In this document: one piece after another, positions 42,467 to 50,771 of the stretch | Numbering within the stretch: the first letter of the stretch is position 1 | How the letters are laid out: each line of letters starts with the position of its first letter | Source of the DNA: Mycobacterium sp. M26 | GTDB taxonomy: Bacteria > Actinomycetota > Actinomycetes > Mycobacteriales > Mycobacteriaceae | Direction of reading: 5' to 3' | DNA length: 64,000 nt | Assembly: GCF_001494595.1 (NCBI RefSeq) | Contig: NZ_LN929908.1 | Location: 1,649,716-1,713,715, forward strand | The notes under the pieces: generated by a model | The model's database searches: none | Seen by the model: only the letters and a program-made list of their open reading frames with translations | What the model was told of the DNA's origin: nothing | Program-made: the position numbers and the translations under genes

Positions 42467-42747
42467 TTCGAGTTCGCCTCGTGTAGGACGGTCAGGATCT
42501 CGCCGATGTGGTGACCCCGCTCGACGGGGTGACGCAGCGGGCGATCTGCCTTGACTTTGTAGTAGTTGCGCCGACCGTCGCGCAGCCGGTCCAGATAGCC
42601 GGCTTCGACCAGGTCGCTGACGATGCGCTGGGCTGCGCGTTCGGTGACACCGACGCGTTCGGCCACGTCACGCAGCCGAATCCCGGGATCTCGAGCGATA
42701 CACAGCAGCGTGTGGGCGTGATTGGTCAAGAACGTCCACTCTGCCAT
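42463..42747 (-). CDS. Small winged-helix DNA-binding protein
   Basis: 94 residues, almost all a winged helix-turn-helix: TLLCIARDPGIRLRDVAERV, then the recognition helix TERAAQRIVSDLVEAGYL and wing RDGRRNYYKVK. It resembles MarR/ArsR-type regulators without a ligand domain. It is transcribed away from dabB with 134 bp between starts, so it may regulate the inorganic-carbon operon; this is only positional inference. Confidence 0.75.
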   Translation of the reverse strand: MAEWTFLTNHAHTLLCIARDPGIRLRDVAERVGVTERAAQRIVSDLVEAGYLDRLRDGRRNYYKVKADRPLRHPVERGHHIGEILTVLHEANSN

Positions 42748-42881
42748 ACCGGAATTCTAGGTCGTCAACGTCATATCAGGAAACACCCATCTCCGGTTCT
42801 GCGGCACACCAGCTGACTCAAACAAGATTCATATTTCCCGAAGATTGACACCGGAAACTAAACACATGTAATTTCTGTCGT

Positions 42882-44474
42882 ATGTTGAGCGGAATCGAGA
42901 CCACAGCGACCGGATCACCGGTCATGAATGCAGTGTTGGTGGCCAGCGTGCTCGGCCCGATCGCAGTTGCGGCGCTGGCCGCGGTGCTCGGCCGTAGCAA
43001 CGCCCGGCTGATCGGTCGGCTCGGGGCGGGGGTCGCCGGCTTCGGATTCGTCGGCGCGGTCGCCCTGGCCTTCGCTTCGGCCCGCGGCGAGGCGGTGTCC
43101 ATCACCGCCAGCGGGGCCGACGGACAGCCCATCCTCGCCGTCTCGGCCGACCGGCTGGCGGTGGTCCTGCTGCTCCTCGTCTTCGGAGTCAGCACCATCG
43201 TGCAGGCCTACGCGGTGCGGTATCTGGCCGAGGATCCCCGCGCCGGCTGGTTCACCGCGGGCGCCGGGCTGCTCACCACGTCCTCCGCGCTGCTGATGAC
43301 CGCGCAAACTCTGGTGGTCCTGGCCCTCGGCTGGACACTGGCCGGGATCGCGCTCTGCCTGCTGCTCGCGACCTACTGGCACCTGCCCGCCGCACGCGAC
43401 GGCGTCCGGCGCACCGCCACCGCCTTCCTGATCGGCGATCTCGCGCTCTGGGCCGCGGTCATCCTGGTCGCCAATCACACCGGCACCGTCGACCTCGCTG
43501 CCCTGCGCACCGAACCGCTGGCCGGCACGCTGATGGGAATCGCGGCGGTTCTGGTGGTCGCGGCCGCCCTCTCCCGGTCGGCGCAGATCCCCTTCCACCG
43601 CTGGCTTCCCGCCACACTGGCCGCCCCCACCCCGGTGTCCGCGCTGCTGCACGCCGGTGTGGTCAATGCGGGCGGCATCCTGCTCATCAAGCTCAGCCCG
43701 CTGATGGCCGCCTCCGGACTTGCCCAGGCGCTGACCATCGTCGCGGGCATCGCGACCCTGGCCTACGGCGCGGTCATCATGCTGGTGAAGCCGGATATCA
43801 AAGGGGCGCTGGCACATTCGACCATGGCTCAGATGGGCTTCATGATCCTCACCTGCGGGCTGGGGCTCTGGGCGGCCGCGGTCTTCCACCTCGTCGCCCA
43901 CGGCTTCTACAAGGCCACGCTGTTCCTGTCCTCCGGATCGGCCATCGCCTACCGGCGCCGCAAGGCAATGCTGCCGGCGAGCACCCTGGCTCCCGCCCAG
44001 CGACGGGCCGCCCTGGTTGCGGCGCCGATCCTGCCGGCCGCAGCACTGGCGCTGGCGGTCGCGGTGGTCCCGGCCGGACCCGGTGACCACATGGCCGAGT
44101 GGGCGCTGCTGATCTTCGCCTGGGTCACCGGTACCGCCGCGACCTGGGGCTGGCTGACCCGACGCCCGGGAGGCCGGGGAGTGCTCAGCGCCGCAGCCTT
44201 CCTGCTGCCGGTCGCCATGGCCTACGTCTGGCTCATCGCGACTGTCAGCGGATTCCTCGCCCCCGCGCTGCCCGCCGCAATCCTGACCGCCGGCGTGACC
44301 TGGTTCATCACCGGTATCGCACTGACGGTGCTGGTCAGCCTGGCCGCGCTGCGCTGGGCGCCGGCCGGCAACCGGCTGCAGCGCACCCTCTACACCCGCG
44401 CCCTGAGCGCCGGGCATATCGCAGCACCCGCACCGAACCGTCCCGCCACCGAACTGACAGGAGCACGTTCATGA
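42882..44474 (+). CDS. dabB: DabB: proton-conducting transporter subunit of the DIC pump
   Basis: A 530-residue NuoL/MrpA-like membrane protein with about 13 hydrophobic segments. Proton-channel blocks include PFHRWLPATLAAPTPVSALLHAG (about residues 239-261) and KGALAHSTMAQMGFM, with later HLVAHGFYKA. In DabAB systems this subunit couples the proton gradient to bicarbonate accumulation by DabA. The start is ATG 42882 or the internal ATG 42927. The stop overlaps dabA by ATGA. Confidence 0.85.
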   Translation: MLSGIETTATGSPVMNAVLVASVLGPIAVAALAAVLGRSNARLIGRLGAGVAGFGFVGAVALAFASARGEAVSITASGADGQPILAVSADRLAVVLLLLVFGVSTIVQAYAVRYLAEDPRAGWFTAGAGLLTTSSALLMTAQTLVVLALGWTLAGIALCLLLATYWHLPAARDGVRRTATAFLIGDLALWAAVILVANHTGTVDLAALRTEPLAGTLMGIAAVLVVAAALSRSAQIPFHRWLPATLAAPTPVSALLHAGVVNAGGILLIKLSPLMAASGLAQALTIVAGIATLAYGAVIMLVKPDIKGALAHSTMAQMGFMILTCGLGLWAAAVFHLVAHGFYKATLFLSSGSAIAYRRRKAMLPASTLAPAQRRAALVAAPILPAAALALAVAVVPAGPGDHMAEWALLIFAWVTGTAATWGWLTRRPGGRGVLSAAAFLLPVAMAYVWLIATVSGFLAPALPAAILTAGVTWFITGIALTVLVSLAALRWAPAGNRLQRTLYTRALSAGHIAAPAPNRPATELTGARS

Positions 44475-47041
44475 CGACCGCCTACCTCGAGCCCGGACTC
44501 GCCAAACGACGGTCCCAGCTGCGCAGCGACATCACGCTGGCGGCGCGGGTGTTGCCCACCCACTACCCCCTGGAGACCTTCATCGCGGTCAACCCCCTGG
44601 CTGGCCTGGAGAACCTCCCCTTCGAGCAGGCGGTCCGCCGCGCCGGTGACCTCTACGGCATGCGGGGGACGCTGACCGAGGACGGCTTCCGCGATCTGTA
44701 CCGGACCGGACGGATCACCGATGCCGACCTGGACCGGGTCCTCGAGCGGCGCTACCAGAACCTGCTGGCCGAACCGGGACTGCGGTTCGGCGACCGGGAC
44801 GTCACGCCCGCCGAGTTGCTGCGGGGCGACCTGCTACACGGCACCGGCACCCCTCAGCCGACCCGCCGGTACCGGACCAACGGTGAGCGGTTCGCGCCCG
44901 AGGTCGCACGGATCGTCGATGCGCAGGCGGCCAAGTGGTGCTCAGCCTTCTTCGGCTCGGCCGGCTGGCCGATGCCGGGCCGGGACGGCGGCTTCTACGC
45001 CGCCTGGCGCGGGCTGGCAGCTGCCGATCCGACGCTGTCCCGCAAGACCAGGGCCAGGCTGCGCACGGTGGCCGGGCGCGCTGACGACGCTGTGCTGCAG
45101 GCGCTTTCGGCGCTCGGTGTCGGCGACGACGAGCGGGCCGCCTATCTGCAGGCGCACCTGACCCGGCTGCCCGGCTGGGCCGCGCACATCCAGTGGTGCG
45201 CGGGTCGCGGGGAGGGTATCGACCTGATGGGTTACCTGGCGATGCGGCTGAGCTACGAGGCCGTCCTGCTCGCCGAGCGCAAGAACGGTACCCCCACCGA
45301 GCCGCAGGACGAACGGGTGCCTGCCGCGCGGCAGCGCGCACTGCACCTGGCCGAGGTCTGGGGTGTCGGCGAGGTGGCCGACGCCGATCTGACCGCAGCC
45401 GCCCGAGTGCTCGCCGCACTGCCGGTGAGCTCGCGGGAGATGGTGTGGCAGAACGCCTTCGAAGGCCACTACCGCGACGGGCTGCTGGCCGCGCTTGCCG
45501 AGGCCGCGACGGTGGCGCCGTCGGGCACCCCGCACACCCAGGTGGTCACCTGCATCGACACCCGCTCCGAAGGGTTGCGCAGGCACCTCGAATCGCTCGA
45601 CGGGTACCAGACCTTCGGGTTCGCCGGGTTCTTCGCGGTGGCCATCCGGTTCACCGACCTGCTCGGCGGGGCGTCATGCGACCTCTGCCCGGTGCTGATC
45701 GAACCGAACCACGACATCCACGAGGTGCCTGCCCCGGATGCAGCCGATGCGGCCGCCCGCCGGGTCTCGGGCATCACCGGATTGGCGGGAGCCGAATCGG
45801 CCTTCCACGCGGCCAAAGATGCTCTGGCGGCACCGTTCACCCTCGCCGAAGCGGCCGGCTGGGCCGCTGCACCGCTGTCCGCGGCCAAGACCCTGACTCC
45901 GAGTGTGAGCGGGCGACTGCGCCAGCGGCTGCGGGATCTGCTGGCCCCGCCCGCCCCGACCGAACTCAACGTCGATGACCTCGCGTTGGAGCAGCGGGCG
46001 CTGTTCGCTCAGGTGGCGCTGACCACCATGGGTCTGACCCGCGACTTCGGTCGGCTGGTGGTGCTCTGCGGACACGGCAGCACCACCGAGAACAACCCGT
46101 ACCAGGCCTCGCTGGACTGCGGCGCCTGCGGCGGGCAGGCCGGCGGGCCCAATGCTCGCACCGCAGCGGCGATCCTGAACCAGGCCGAGGTCCGTGACGA
46201 GTTGCGGCCGCTGGGTATCGACATCCCGGACGACACCTGGTTCATCGCCGGCCAGCACGACACGGCCACCGACCGCGTGACGGTGCTCGACCATCACCTG
46301 ATTCCGGCCTCGCACCGCGACCAGGTGGTGGACCTGCAGCAGGCACTGGCGATGGCGGGCGCGGCACTGGCCGCCGAGCGCAGCGCGGTCCTGCCCGGTG
46401 CACCGCGGGAGATGTCGCCGGCACGGGCTGCCCGGCACGTCGTCGGCCGGTCGCTGGACTGGGCCCAGGTGTACCCCGAGTGGGGTCTGGCGGGCAACGC
46501 CGCCTTCCTGGTCGGGCCGCGCGGGATGTCGCAGGGAATCGACTTGCAGCGCAGGACGTTTCTGCACTCCTACGAGGCCGAAGTGGACACCGACGGTAGT
46601 GCGCTGGAGACGATCCTGACCGCCCCCCTGGTGGTCGCGCAGTGGATCAACTGCCAGTACTACTTCTCCACGGTCGCGCCCGAGGTCTTCGGCGCAGGCA
46701 CCAAGACCATTCACAACGTGGTCGGAACCGCGGGTGTGATCGCCGGCCACGAAGGCGACTTGCGGCTGGGCTTGCCCTGGCAGTCGGTGGCGACCGGCCA
46801 GGGTCTCACCCACGAGCCGATGCGTCTGCTCGCCGTGGTGCAGGCACCGCTGGAGCGCATCGACATGATCGTGGCCCGCAACCCGATCCTGCAGCGACTT
46901 TTCGGTAACGGCTGGGTCTGCGTCGCGGCCCGCGAGGAGCCGGGGCAGGACTGGCAGAGATGGACGCCGTCGGGATGGCGTTCCTGGTCCGAAAACCACA
47001 GCACACCAGAAGTTCTCGACAAGGAGGAGATGGTCCGATGA
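44471..47041 (+). CDS. dabA: DabA: DUF2309 carbonic-anhydrase-like DIC pump subunit
   Basis: An 856-residue DUF2309 protein. Putative zinc ligands match the characterised DabA pattern: Cys361 and Asp363 (TCIDTRSEG), His535 (LCGHGS) and Cys550 (LDCGACGG); the 15-residue spacing of the last two equals that of Halothiobacillus DabA. DabA is thought to hydrate CO2 in one direction, driven by DabB, giving net bicarbonate uptake. The real start is ATG 44471, although the frame is open further upstream over dabB. Coupled to both neighbours by ATGA overlaps. Confidence 0.9.
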   Translation: MTTAYLEPGLAKRRSQLRSDITLAARVLPTHYPLETFIAVNPLAGLENLPFEQAVRRAGDLYGMRGTLTEDGFRDLYRTGRITDADLDRVLERRYQNLLAEPGLRFGDRDVTPAELLRGDLLHGTGTPQPTRRYRTNGERFAPEVARIVDAQAAKWCSAFFGSAGWPMPGRDGGFYAAWRGLAAADPTLSRKTRARLRTVAGRADDAVLQALSALGVGDDERAAYLQAHLTRLPGWAAHIQWCAGRGEGIDLMGYLAMRLSYEAVLLAERKNGTPTEPQDERVPAARQRALHLAEVWGVGEVADADLTAAARVLAALPVSSREMVWQNAFEGHYRDGLLAALAEAATVAPSGTPHTQVVTCIDTRSEGLRRHLESLDGYQTFGFAGFFAVAIRFTDLLGGASCDLCPVLIEPNHDIHEVPAPDAADAAARRVSGITGLAGAESAFHAAKDALAAPFTLAEAAGWAAAPLSAAKTLTPSVSGRLRQRLRDLLAPPAPTELNVDDLALEQRALFAQVALTTMGLTRDFGRLVVLCGHGSTTENNPYQASLDCGACGGQAGGPNARTAAAILNQAEVRDELRPLGIDIPDDTWFIAGQHDTATDRVTVLDHHLIPASHRDQVVDLQQALAMAGAALAAERSAVLPGAPREMSPARAARHVVGRSLDWAQVYPEWGLAGNAAFLVGPRGMSQGIDLQRRTFLHSYEAEVDTDGSALETILTAPLVVAQWINCQYYFSTVAPEVFGAGTKTIHNVVGTAGVIAGHEGDLRLGLPWQSVATGQGLTHEPMRLLAVVQAPLERIDMIVARNPILQRLFGNGWVCVAAREEPGQDWQRWTPSGWRSWSENHSTPEVLDKEEMVR

Positions 47042-47361
47042 CAGCACCGACGCTGACCAAGATGATCAAGATTGAGGTGGTCGTCGCCGGAAGCGACGCA
47101 CCGGCGGTACGCGAGCTCATTCAGAGCGTCGGTGCCACCGGGTTCACCAGCCTGTCCGGGGTGTCCGGACTGGGGCACAACGGTTACCACCAGGGCCGGC
47201 TGCTGTTCAACCAGCAAGCAGCGCTGGAACTGCTGATCACCGTGGTGCCCGAAGACAAGGTCGACGCACTGCTGGCCGGTCTGCGGCCACTGCTCGACGC
47301 CTCATCCGGCGTGATGTTCGTGACCGAGACCTACGTCAGCCGTCCCGACTACTTCTCCTGA
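47038..47361 (+). CDS. PII-like signalling protein of the dab operon
   Basis: A 107-residue PII-like ferredoxin-fold protein: an N-terminal strand (MIKIEVVVAG), a helix, a short Gly-rich T-loop region (VSGLGHNGYHQG) and the C-terminal strand (GVMFVTETYVSR). It lacks the uridylylation-type T-loop of GlnB/GlnK, so it resembles the PII-like proteins seen beside bicarbonate transporters and carboxysomes. It overlaps dabA (ATGA) and probably senses nucleotide or bicarbonate to gate the pump. Confidence 0.75.
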   Translation: MTAPTLTKMIKIEVVVAGSDAPAVRELIQSVGATGFTSLSGVSGLGHNGYHQGRLLFNQQAALELLITVVPEDKVDALLAGLRPLLDASSGVMFVTETYVSRPDYFS

Positions 47362-47388
47362 TTCACCAAACACGAAAGGTGTACTGAC

Positions 47389-47997
47389 ATGTCTGATCCC
47401 ATGACGGCCTGGCAGCGGCTGCGTGCCGGCAACGAGATGTTCTTCCGCCCGGTGCGTGTGCAGCGGCAGACCTTCCACGACGGCGCGCCAGTGGCAGCGG
47501 TGTTCCGCTGCGCCGACGCCGAGGTGGCCAGTGAGGTGGTCTTCGGCCAGAGCTGGGGTTCGCTGATCGACCTGAGCACCTGGGGTCACGTGGTCGACAC
47601 CGGCGTGCTCGGCACCCTCGAGCATGCCGTCGAGAACTACAACGTGCCACTGATCGTGGTCCTCGGACACCACCACTGCAGCGCGATGCAGGCGGCATTG
47701 CGGGCCTGGGACACCGCCGAGGTTCCGGACGGCGCCAGCCGGCTGGCCATCGAGCAGGCGCTGTCCTCGATCGTCCGGAGCGGGTCTGCCGCCGACAGCG
47801 TGGACGCGGTCTCGGCTGCACACATCGTCTCCGTCGGCATGTCGCTGCTGGAGAAGTCGCCGGTGGTCGCCCGCCGGGTCGACGCCGGTCTGTGCGGAAT
47901 CGTCTGCGCCACTACCGATCACGACGGCAGGATCCAGCCTTACGCCACCGTCGGCGCGGTCGGGGAGCGGGGCGACTCGCTGCTGGAGTACGTCTAG
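47389..47997 (+). CDS. Beta-class carbonic anhydrase
   Basis: A 202-residue beta-carbonic anhydrase, interconverting CO2 and bicarbonate in the cytoplasm. Zinc ligands are Cys41 with the partner Asp43 (FRCADAEV) and His94-x2-Cys97 (GHHHCSAM). It is last in the dabB-dabA-PII operon, 27 bp downstream with GAAAGG before ATG 47389. Its presence implies that accumulated bicarbonate is converted locally to CO2, or that CO2 from metabolism is trapped. Confidence 0.85.
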   Translation: MSDPMTAWQRLRAGNEMFFRPVRVQRQTFHDGAPVAAVFRCADAEVASEVVFGQSWGSLIDLSTWGHVVDTGVLGTLEHAVENYNVPLIVVLGHHHCSAMQAALRAWDTAEVPDGASRLAIEQALSSIVRSGSAADSVDAVSAAHIVSVGMSLLEKSPVVARRVDAGLCGIVCATTDHDGRIQPYATVGAVGERGDSLLEYV

Positions 47998-48000
47998 CCG

Positions 48001-49152
48001 CTACAGCGATCGGCTGATGATCTGTTTCATCACCTCGTTGGCGCCGGCGTAGATCCGCTGGACCCGGGCGTCTTCGTACATCCGCGCGATCAGGTACTCC
48101 CGCATGTAGCCGTACCCGCCGTGCAGCTGTACGCAGCGATCGATGACGGCGCACTGCTGGTCGGTGATCCAGTACTTGGCCATCGCGGCATCGCTGCCGT
48201 CGAGCTCACCGCGCAGGTGAGACTCGACGCAGTGGTCGAAGAAGGTGCGGCACGTGCGGGCGATGGTGGCGCACTCGGCCAGCTCGAAGGCGGTGTTCTG
48301 GAAGTCGAACAGGCTGTGGCCGAAGGCTTCCCGCGACTTCGTGTAGGAGATCGTCTCGTCGACCGCCCGCTCCAGGCCGCCGATGGCCTGGGCGGCGACG
48401 ACGAGGCGCTCCTGGCCGAGCTGGTCGATCATCTGCCCGAACCCCTGGCCCTCCTCGGGGCCGAGCAGGTTGGCCACCGGAACCCGGACGTCAGTGAACG
48501 ACATCTCGGCGGTGTCGGCGCCGTGCTGGCCGACCTTGTCCAGCACCCGGGTCACCTGGAAGCCGGGCGCGTCGTGAAGATCGATGAGCAGCAATGAGAT
48601 TCCGCGCGCGCCGGCCTTCGGGTCGGTCTTGACCGCGAGAAGGATCATGTCGGCCGAGCCGCCGTTGGTGATGAAGGTCTTGGAACCGTTGACGATGTAC
48701 TCGTCACCATTGCGGACGGCGGTGGTACGAATGGCCTTGAGGTCCGACCCCGCGCCGGGCTCGGTCATCCCGATGGCGCAGAGCATCTCGCCGGTGGCCA
48801 TCGGCGGTAGCCAGGTGCGCTTCTGCTCCTCGGAGCCGTACTTGGCGATGTAATGCGGCACGATCCCGCTGTGCACGCCGATACCCAGCGACAGGTCACC
48901 GGCGTAGCCTTGGGCCTCCAGGACGGCCAGGTCATGGGCGAATGTGCCACCGCCGCCGCCGTATTCCTCGGGCACCGAACACAGCAGCAGCCCCAGTTTG
49001 CCCGCCTCCAGCCAGACGCTGCGGTCGATGCGACGCTGGGCATCCCAGGTGTCGACGTGAGCGACGACCTCACGTTCGAAGAAGCCCAATGCCAGTTCGT
49101 AGAGCGCCCCGACTTCGTCGTCGTGCCAGGAGGGTGTGTGCTTGCGGCCCAT
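48001..49152 (-). CDS. Acyl-CoA dehydrogenase
   Basis: A 383-residue flavoprotein: AIGMTEPGAGSDL (about residues 122-134), FITNGGSADMILLAVKTD, QLGQERLVVAAQAIGG and the C-terminal QLHGGYGYMREYLIARMYEDARVQRIYAGANEV, in which the usual catalytic Glu lies (YAGANEV). It carries out alpha,beta-dehydrogenation of an acyl-CoA. The DoxX gene ends two bases upstream of its ATG, so they are co-transcribed. Confidence 0.85.
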   Translation of the reverse strand: MGRKHTPSWHDDEVGALYELALGFFEREVVAHVDTWDAQRRIDRSVWLEAGKLGLLLCSVPEEYGGGGGTFAHDLAVLEAQGYAGDLSLGIGVHSGIVPHYIAKYGSEEQKRTWLPPMATGEMLCAIGMTEPGAGSDLKAIRTTAVRNGDEYIVNGSKTFITNGGSADMILLAVKTDPKAGARGISLLLIDLHDAPGFQVTRVLDKVGQHGADTAEMSFTDVRVPVANLLGPEEGQGFGQMIDQLGQERLVVAAQAIGGLERAVDETISYTKSREAFGHSLFDFQNTAFELAECATIARTCRTFFDHCVESHLRGELDGSDAAMAKYWITDQQCAVIDRCVQLHGGYGYMREYLIARMYEDARVQRIYAGANEVMKQIISRSL

Positions 49153-49154
49153 GG

Positions 49155-49559
49155 CTAGCTCTTGCGCACCGCGAGGCCACCGACGCCGGCGAACGCGATC
49201 AGCAAGAACGAGAAGCAGTACAGGATCGCCAACTCACCGCCGTTCTCGATGGGCCACAACGCTTTCGGCTGGTGTTCGGTGAAGTACGCGTAGGCCATCT
49301 GGCCCGAGCCGATGATCGCCGCGATCCGGGTGATCACGCCGAGGCCGAGGATCACCAGCACGCCGACGACGAGTTCGATCACGCCGGCGTACCAGTACGG
49401 CCAGGTGCCGACGGGTACGGCACCGCCGCCCTGATCGATGGGCCAGGCGAACAGTTTCACCGTGCCGTGAATGGCGAACAGGAAGCCGACGACGATGCGG
49501 AAGATGCCGAGCACAGGGGAGTGGTAGGTGGTCAGGCGGGCGTCCAGTTTCTGTGACAT
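49155..49559 (-). CDS. DoxX family membrane protein
   Basis: 134 residues with four hydrophobic helices and DoxX-family blocks (RIVVGFLFAIHGTVKLF, YWYAGVIELVVGVLVILG, MAYAYFTEH). In mycobacteria a DoxX protein joins a superoxide-detoxifying membrane complex, but most members are uncharacterised. It is upstream partner of the acyl-CoA dehydrogenase gene. Confidence 0.8.
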   Translation of the reverse strand: MSQKLDARLTTYHSPVLGIFRIVVGFLFAIHGTVKLFAWPIDQGGGAVPVGTWPYWYAGVIELVVGVLVILGLGVITRIAAIIGSGQMAYAYFTEHQPKALWPIENGGELAILYCFSFLLIAFAGVGGLAVRKS

Positions 49560-49678
49560 GGCTGAAAGCCTACTATTCGGACCGCAGTCCGGATAGGGCT
49601 GGATCGGTGAACTCTGTCCTTCGCGCTCGTCAGAGCGTTACCGTCCTGTCCAGGGGGAGCACTCTCTCGGAGGTCCAC

Positions 49679-50533
49679 ATGACCCACTCCGTCCCCATCG
49701 TGAAGAAGGCGCGCCCGGCGGGTGTCCTCGCCGGTGTTCTGGCCTGCGGTGCGCTCTCGGTCTCGGCGCTCGGCACAGCGCCGCCTGCGTACGCGACATG
49801 TGCGTCGTTCTTCGGGCTTGGCAACAGTGCGGAATGCAAGAGCGGTTTCGGCAGTATCGCGATCGGCATCGGGCCGGGTGCCACCGCGTGGGCTGAGGGA
49901 CTCTTCAGTGCGGCGCTTGCGATCGGCACCAATTCGACGGTCTACACCGCCAACACCGGTGTTCTACAGATTGGCGTGGCGTTGGGAGATTCAGCGGAAG
50001 CTGAGTCCTACGGCGCGCTCAACATCGCCATCGCGACTGGCGATGATGGCGCAGCGAGGGCGGAGAACGGAATCGCCAATATCGCCCTCAACCTTGCGAC
50101 GCAGTCTTCCTTCACCTTGGCCAAAGGCAGTCTCAACATCGCCGTCAACCTATTGGGCGGCCAGACGGGCGGAACGGCCAACACCACGGTGGCGCTGGGA
50201 ACCGCAAACCTCGCTGTCAATGTCAATGTGCTGGGCGACAACAAGGTGGAGGCAGGCGAATACTTCCCCGACGTTCCCGCTGTCGGCAGCGTGGCCGTGA
50301 ATCTGTTCGGCAACGGAAACACGGTCACCGCCGGACCCGGCCCGCTGGCGATTGCGGGCTCGATCGGTCAGAGCGGGGCCACCGTCACCAAGACAGGTCC
50401 GGGCTTCAACATCAACGGCGTTCGGGTGTTCGGGGCGGCCGCGGAGCGCTCGGGCGCCAAGAAGGCGTCGGCCAGTAGCGGTGCGACGAAGTCCGGCGGT
50501 TCGACGGGCGGCTCGGGGCGCCAGCGCGACTGA
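49679..50533 (+). CDS. Secreted solenoid-like repeat protein, sixth family member
   Basis: A 284-residue paralogue of the five-gene array at 30.8-35.3 kb. Signal peptide ending PPAYA, then CASFFGLGNSAEC (the same Cys-x11-Cys), coils (SIAIGIGPGATAWAEGLFSA, LNIAIATGDDGAARAENGIA, VAVNLFGNGNTVTAG) and the family cap PGPLAIAGSIGQSGATV, TGPGFNINGVRV. The tail is Ser/Gly/Lys-rich but less basic. GGAGG lies upstream of ATG 49679. It stands alone, 14 kb from the array. Confidence 0.75.
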   Translation: MTHSVPIVKKARPAGVLAGVLACGALSVSALGTAPPAYATCASFFGLGNSAECKSGFGSIAIGIGPGATAWAEGLFSAALAIGTNSTVYTANTGVLQIGVALGDSAEAESYGALNIAIATGDDGAARAENGIANIALNLATQSSFTLAKGSLNIAVNLLGGQTGGTANTTVALGTANLAVNVNVLGDNKVEAGEYFPDVPAVGSVAVNLFGNGNTVTAGPGPLAIAGSIGQSGATVTKTGPGFNINGVRVFGAAAERSGAKKASASSGATKSGGSTGGSGRQRD

Positions 50534-50567
50534 CGATTCTGTCGGTGCCCCGCAGTACGGTGCCGAC

Positions 50568-50771
50568 ATGTTGACCATGCTCATCGCCATACTGCTCGCC
50601 GTCGGCGGTGCCGGCCTGATGGCCATCTCCGTCGTGGGGCTGCGTCGCCGTGACGCCGACCTCGAGGATCTGGCCCACAACGCCAGCGAGCCCACCCACA
50701 ACGCGATTCGGAGGGATCGCGGAGCGGGTGGGCTCGGCCGGCCTACTGCGACGAGTGGTTACACGTCGTAG
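50568..50771 (+). CDS. Small putative membrane protein
   Basis: 67 residues: one transmembrane helix (about 2-24, TMLIAILLAVGGAGLMAISVV) followed by a polar, charged tail. The 3' end overlaps that of glnA1 by 13 bases on the opposite strand. Family not recognised; it may be co-transcribed with the repeat-protein gene 34 bp upstream. Confidence 0.5.
   Translation: MLTMLIAILLAVGGAGLMAISVVGLRRRDADLEDLAHNASEPTHNAIRRDRGAGGLGRPTATSGYTS

Noticed and set aside
42834..42857. TTTCC...GGAAA inverted repeat before dabB as an operator
   Set aside because: The arms are short, the spacing is uneven and the flanks do not match, so it is not convincing without binding data.
44099..47041. 980-codon frame giving a longer DabA
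   Set aside because: The upstream 124 codons are an out-of-frame reading of dabB; ATG 44471 with the ATGA overlap and the family N-terminus is the better start.
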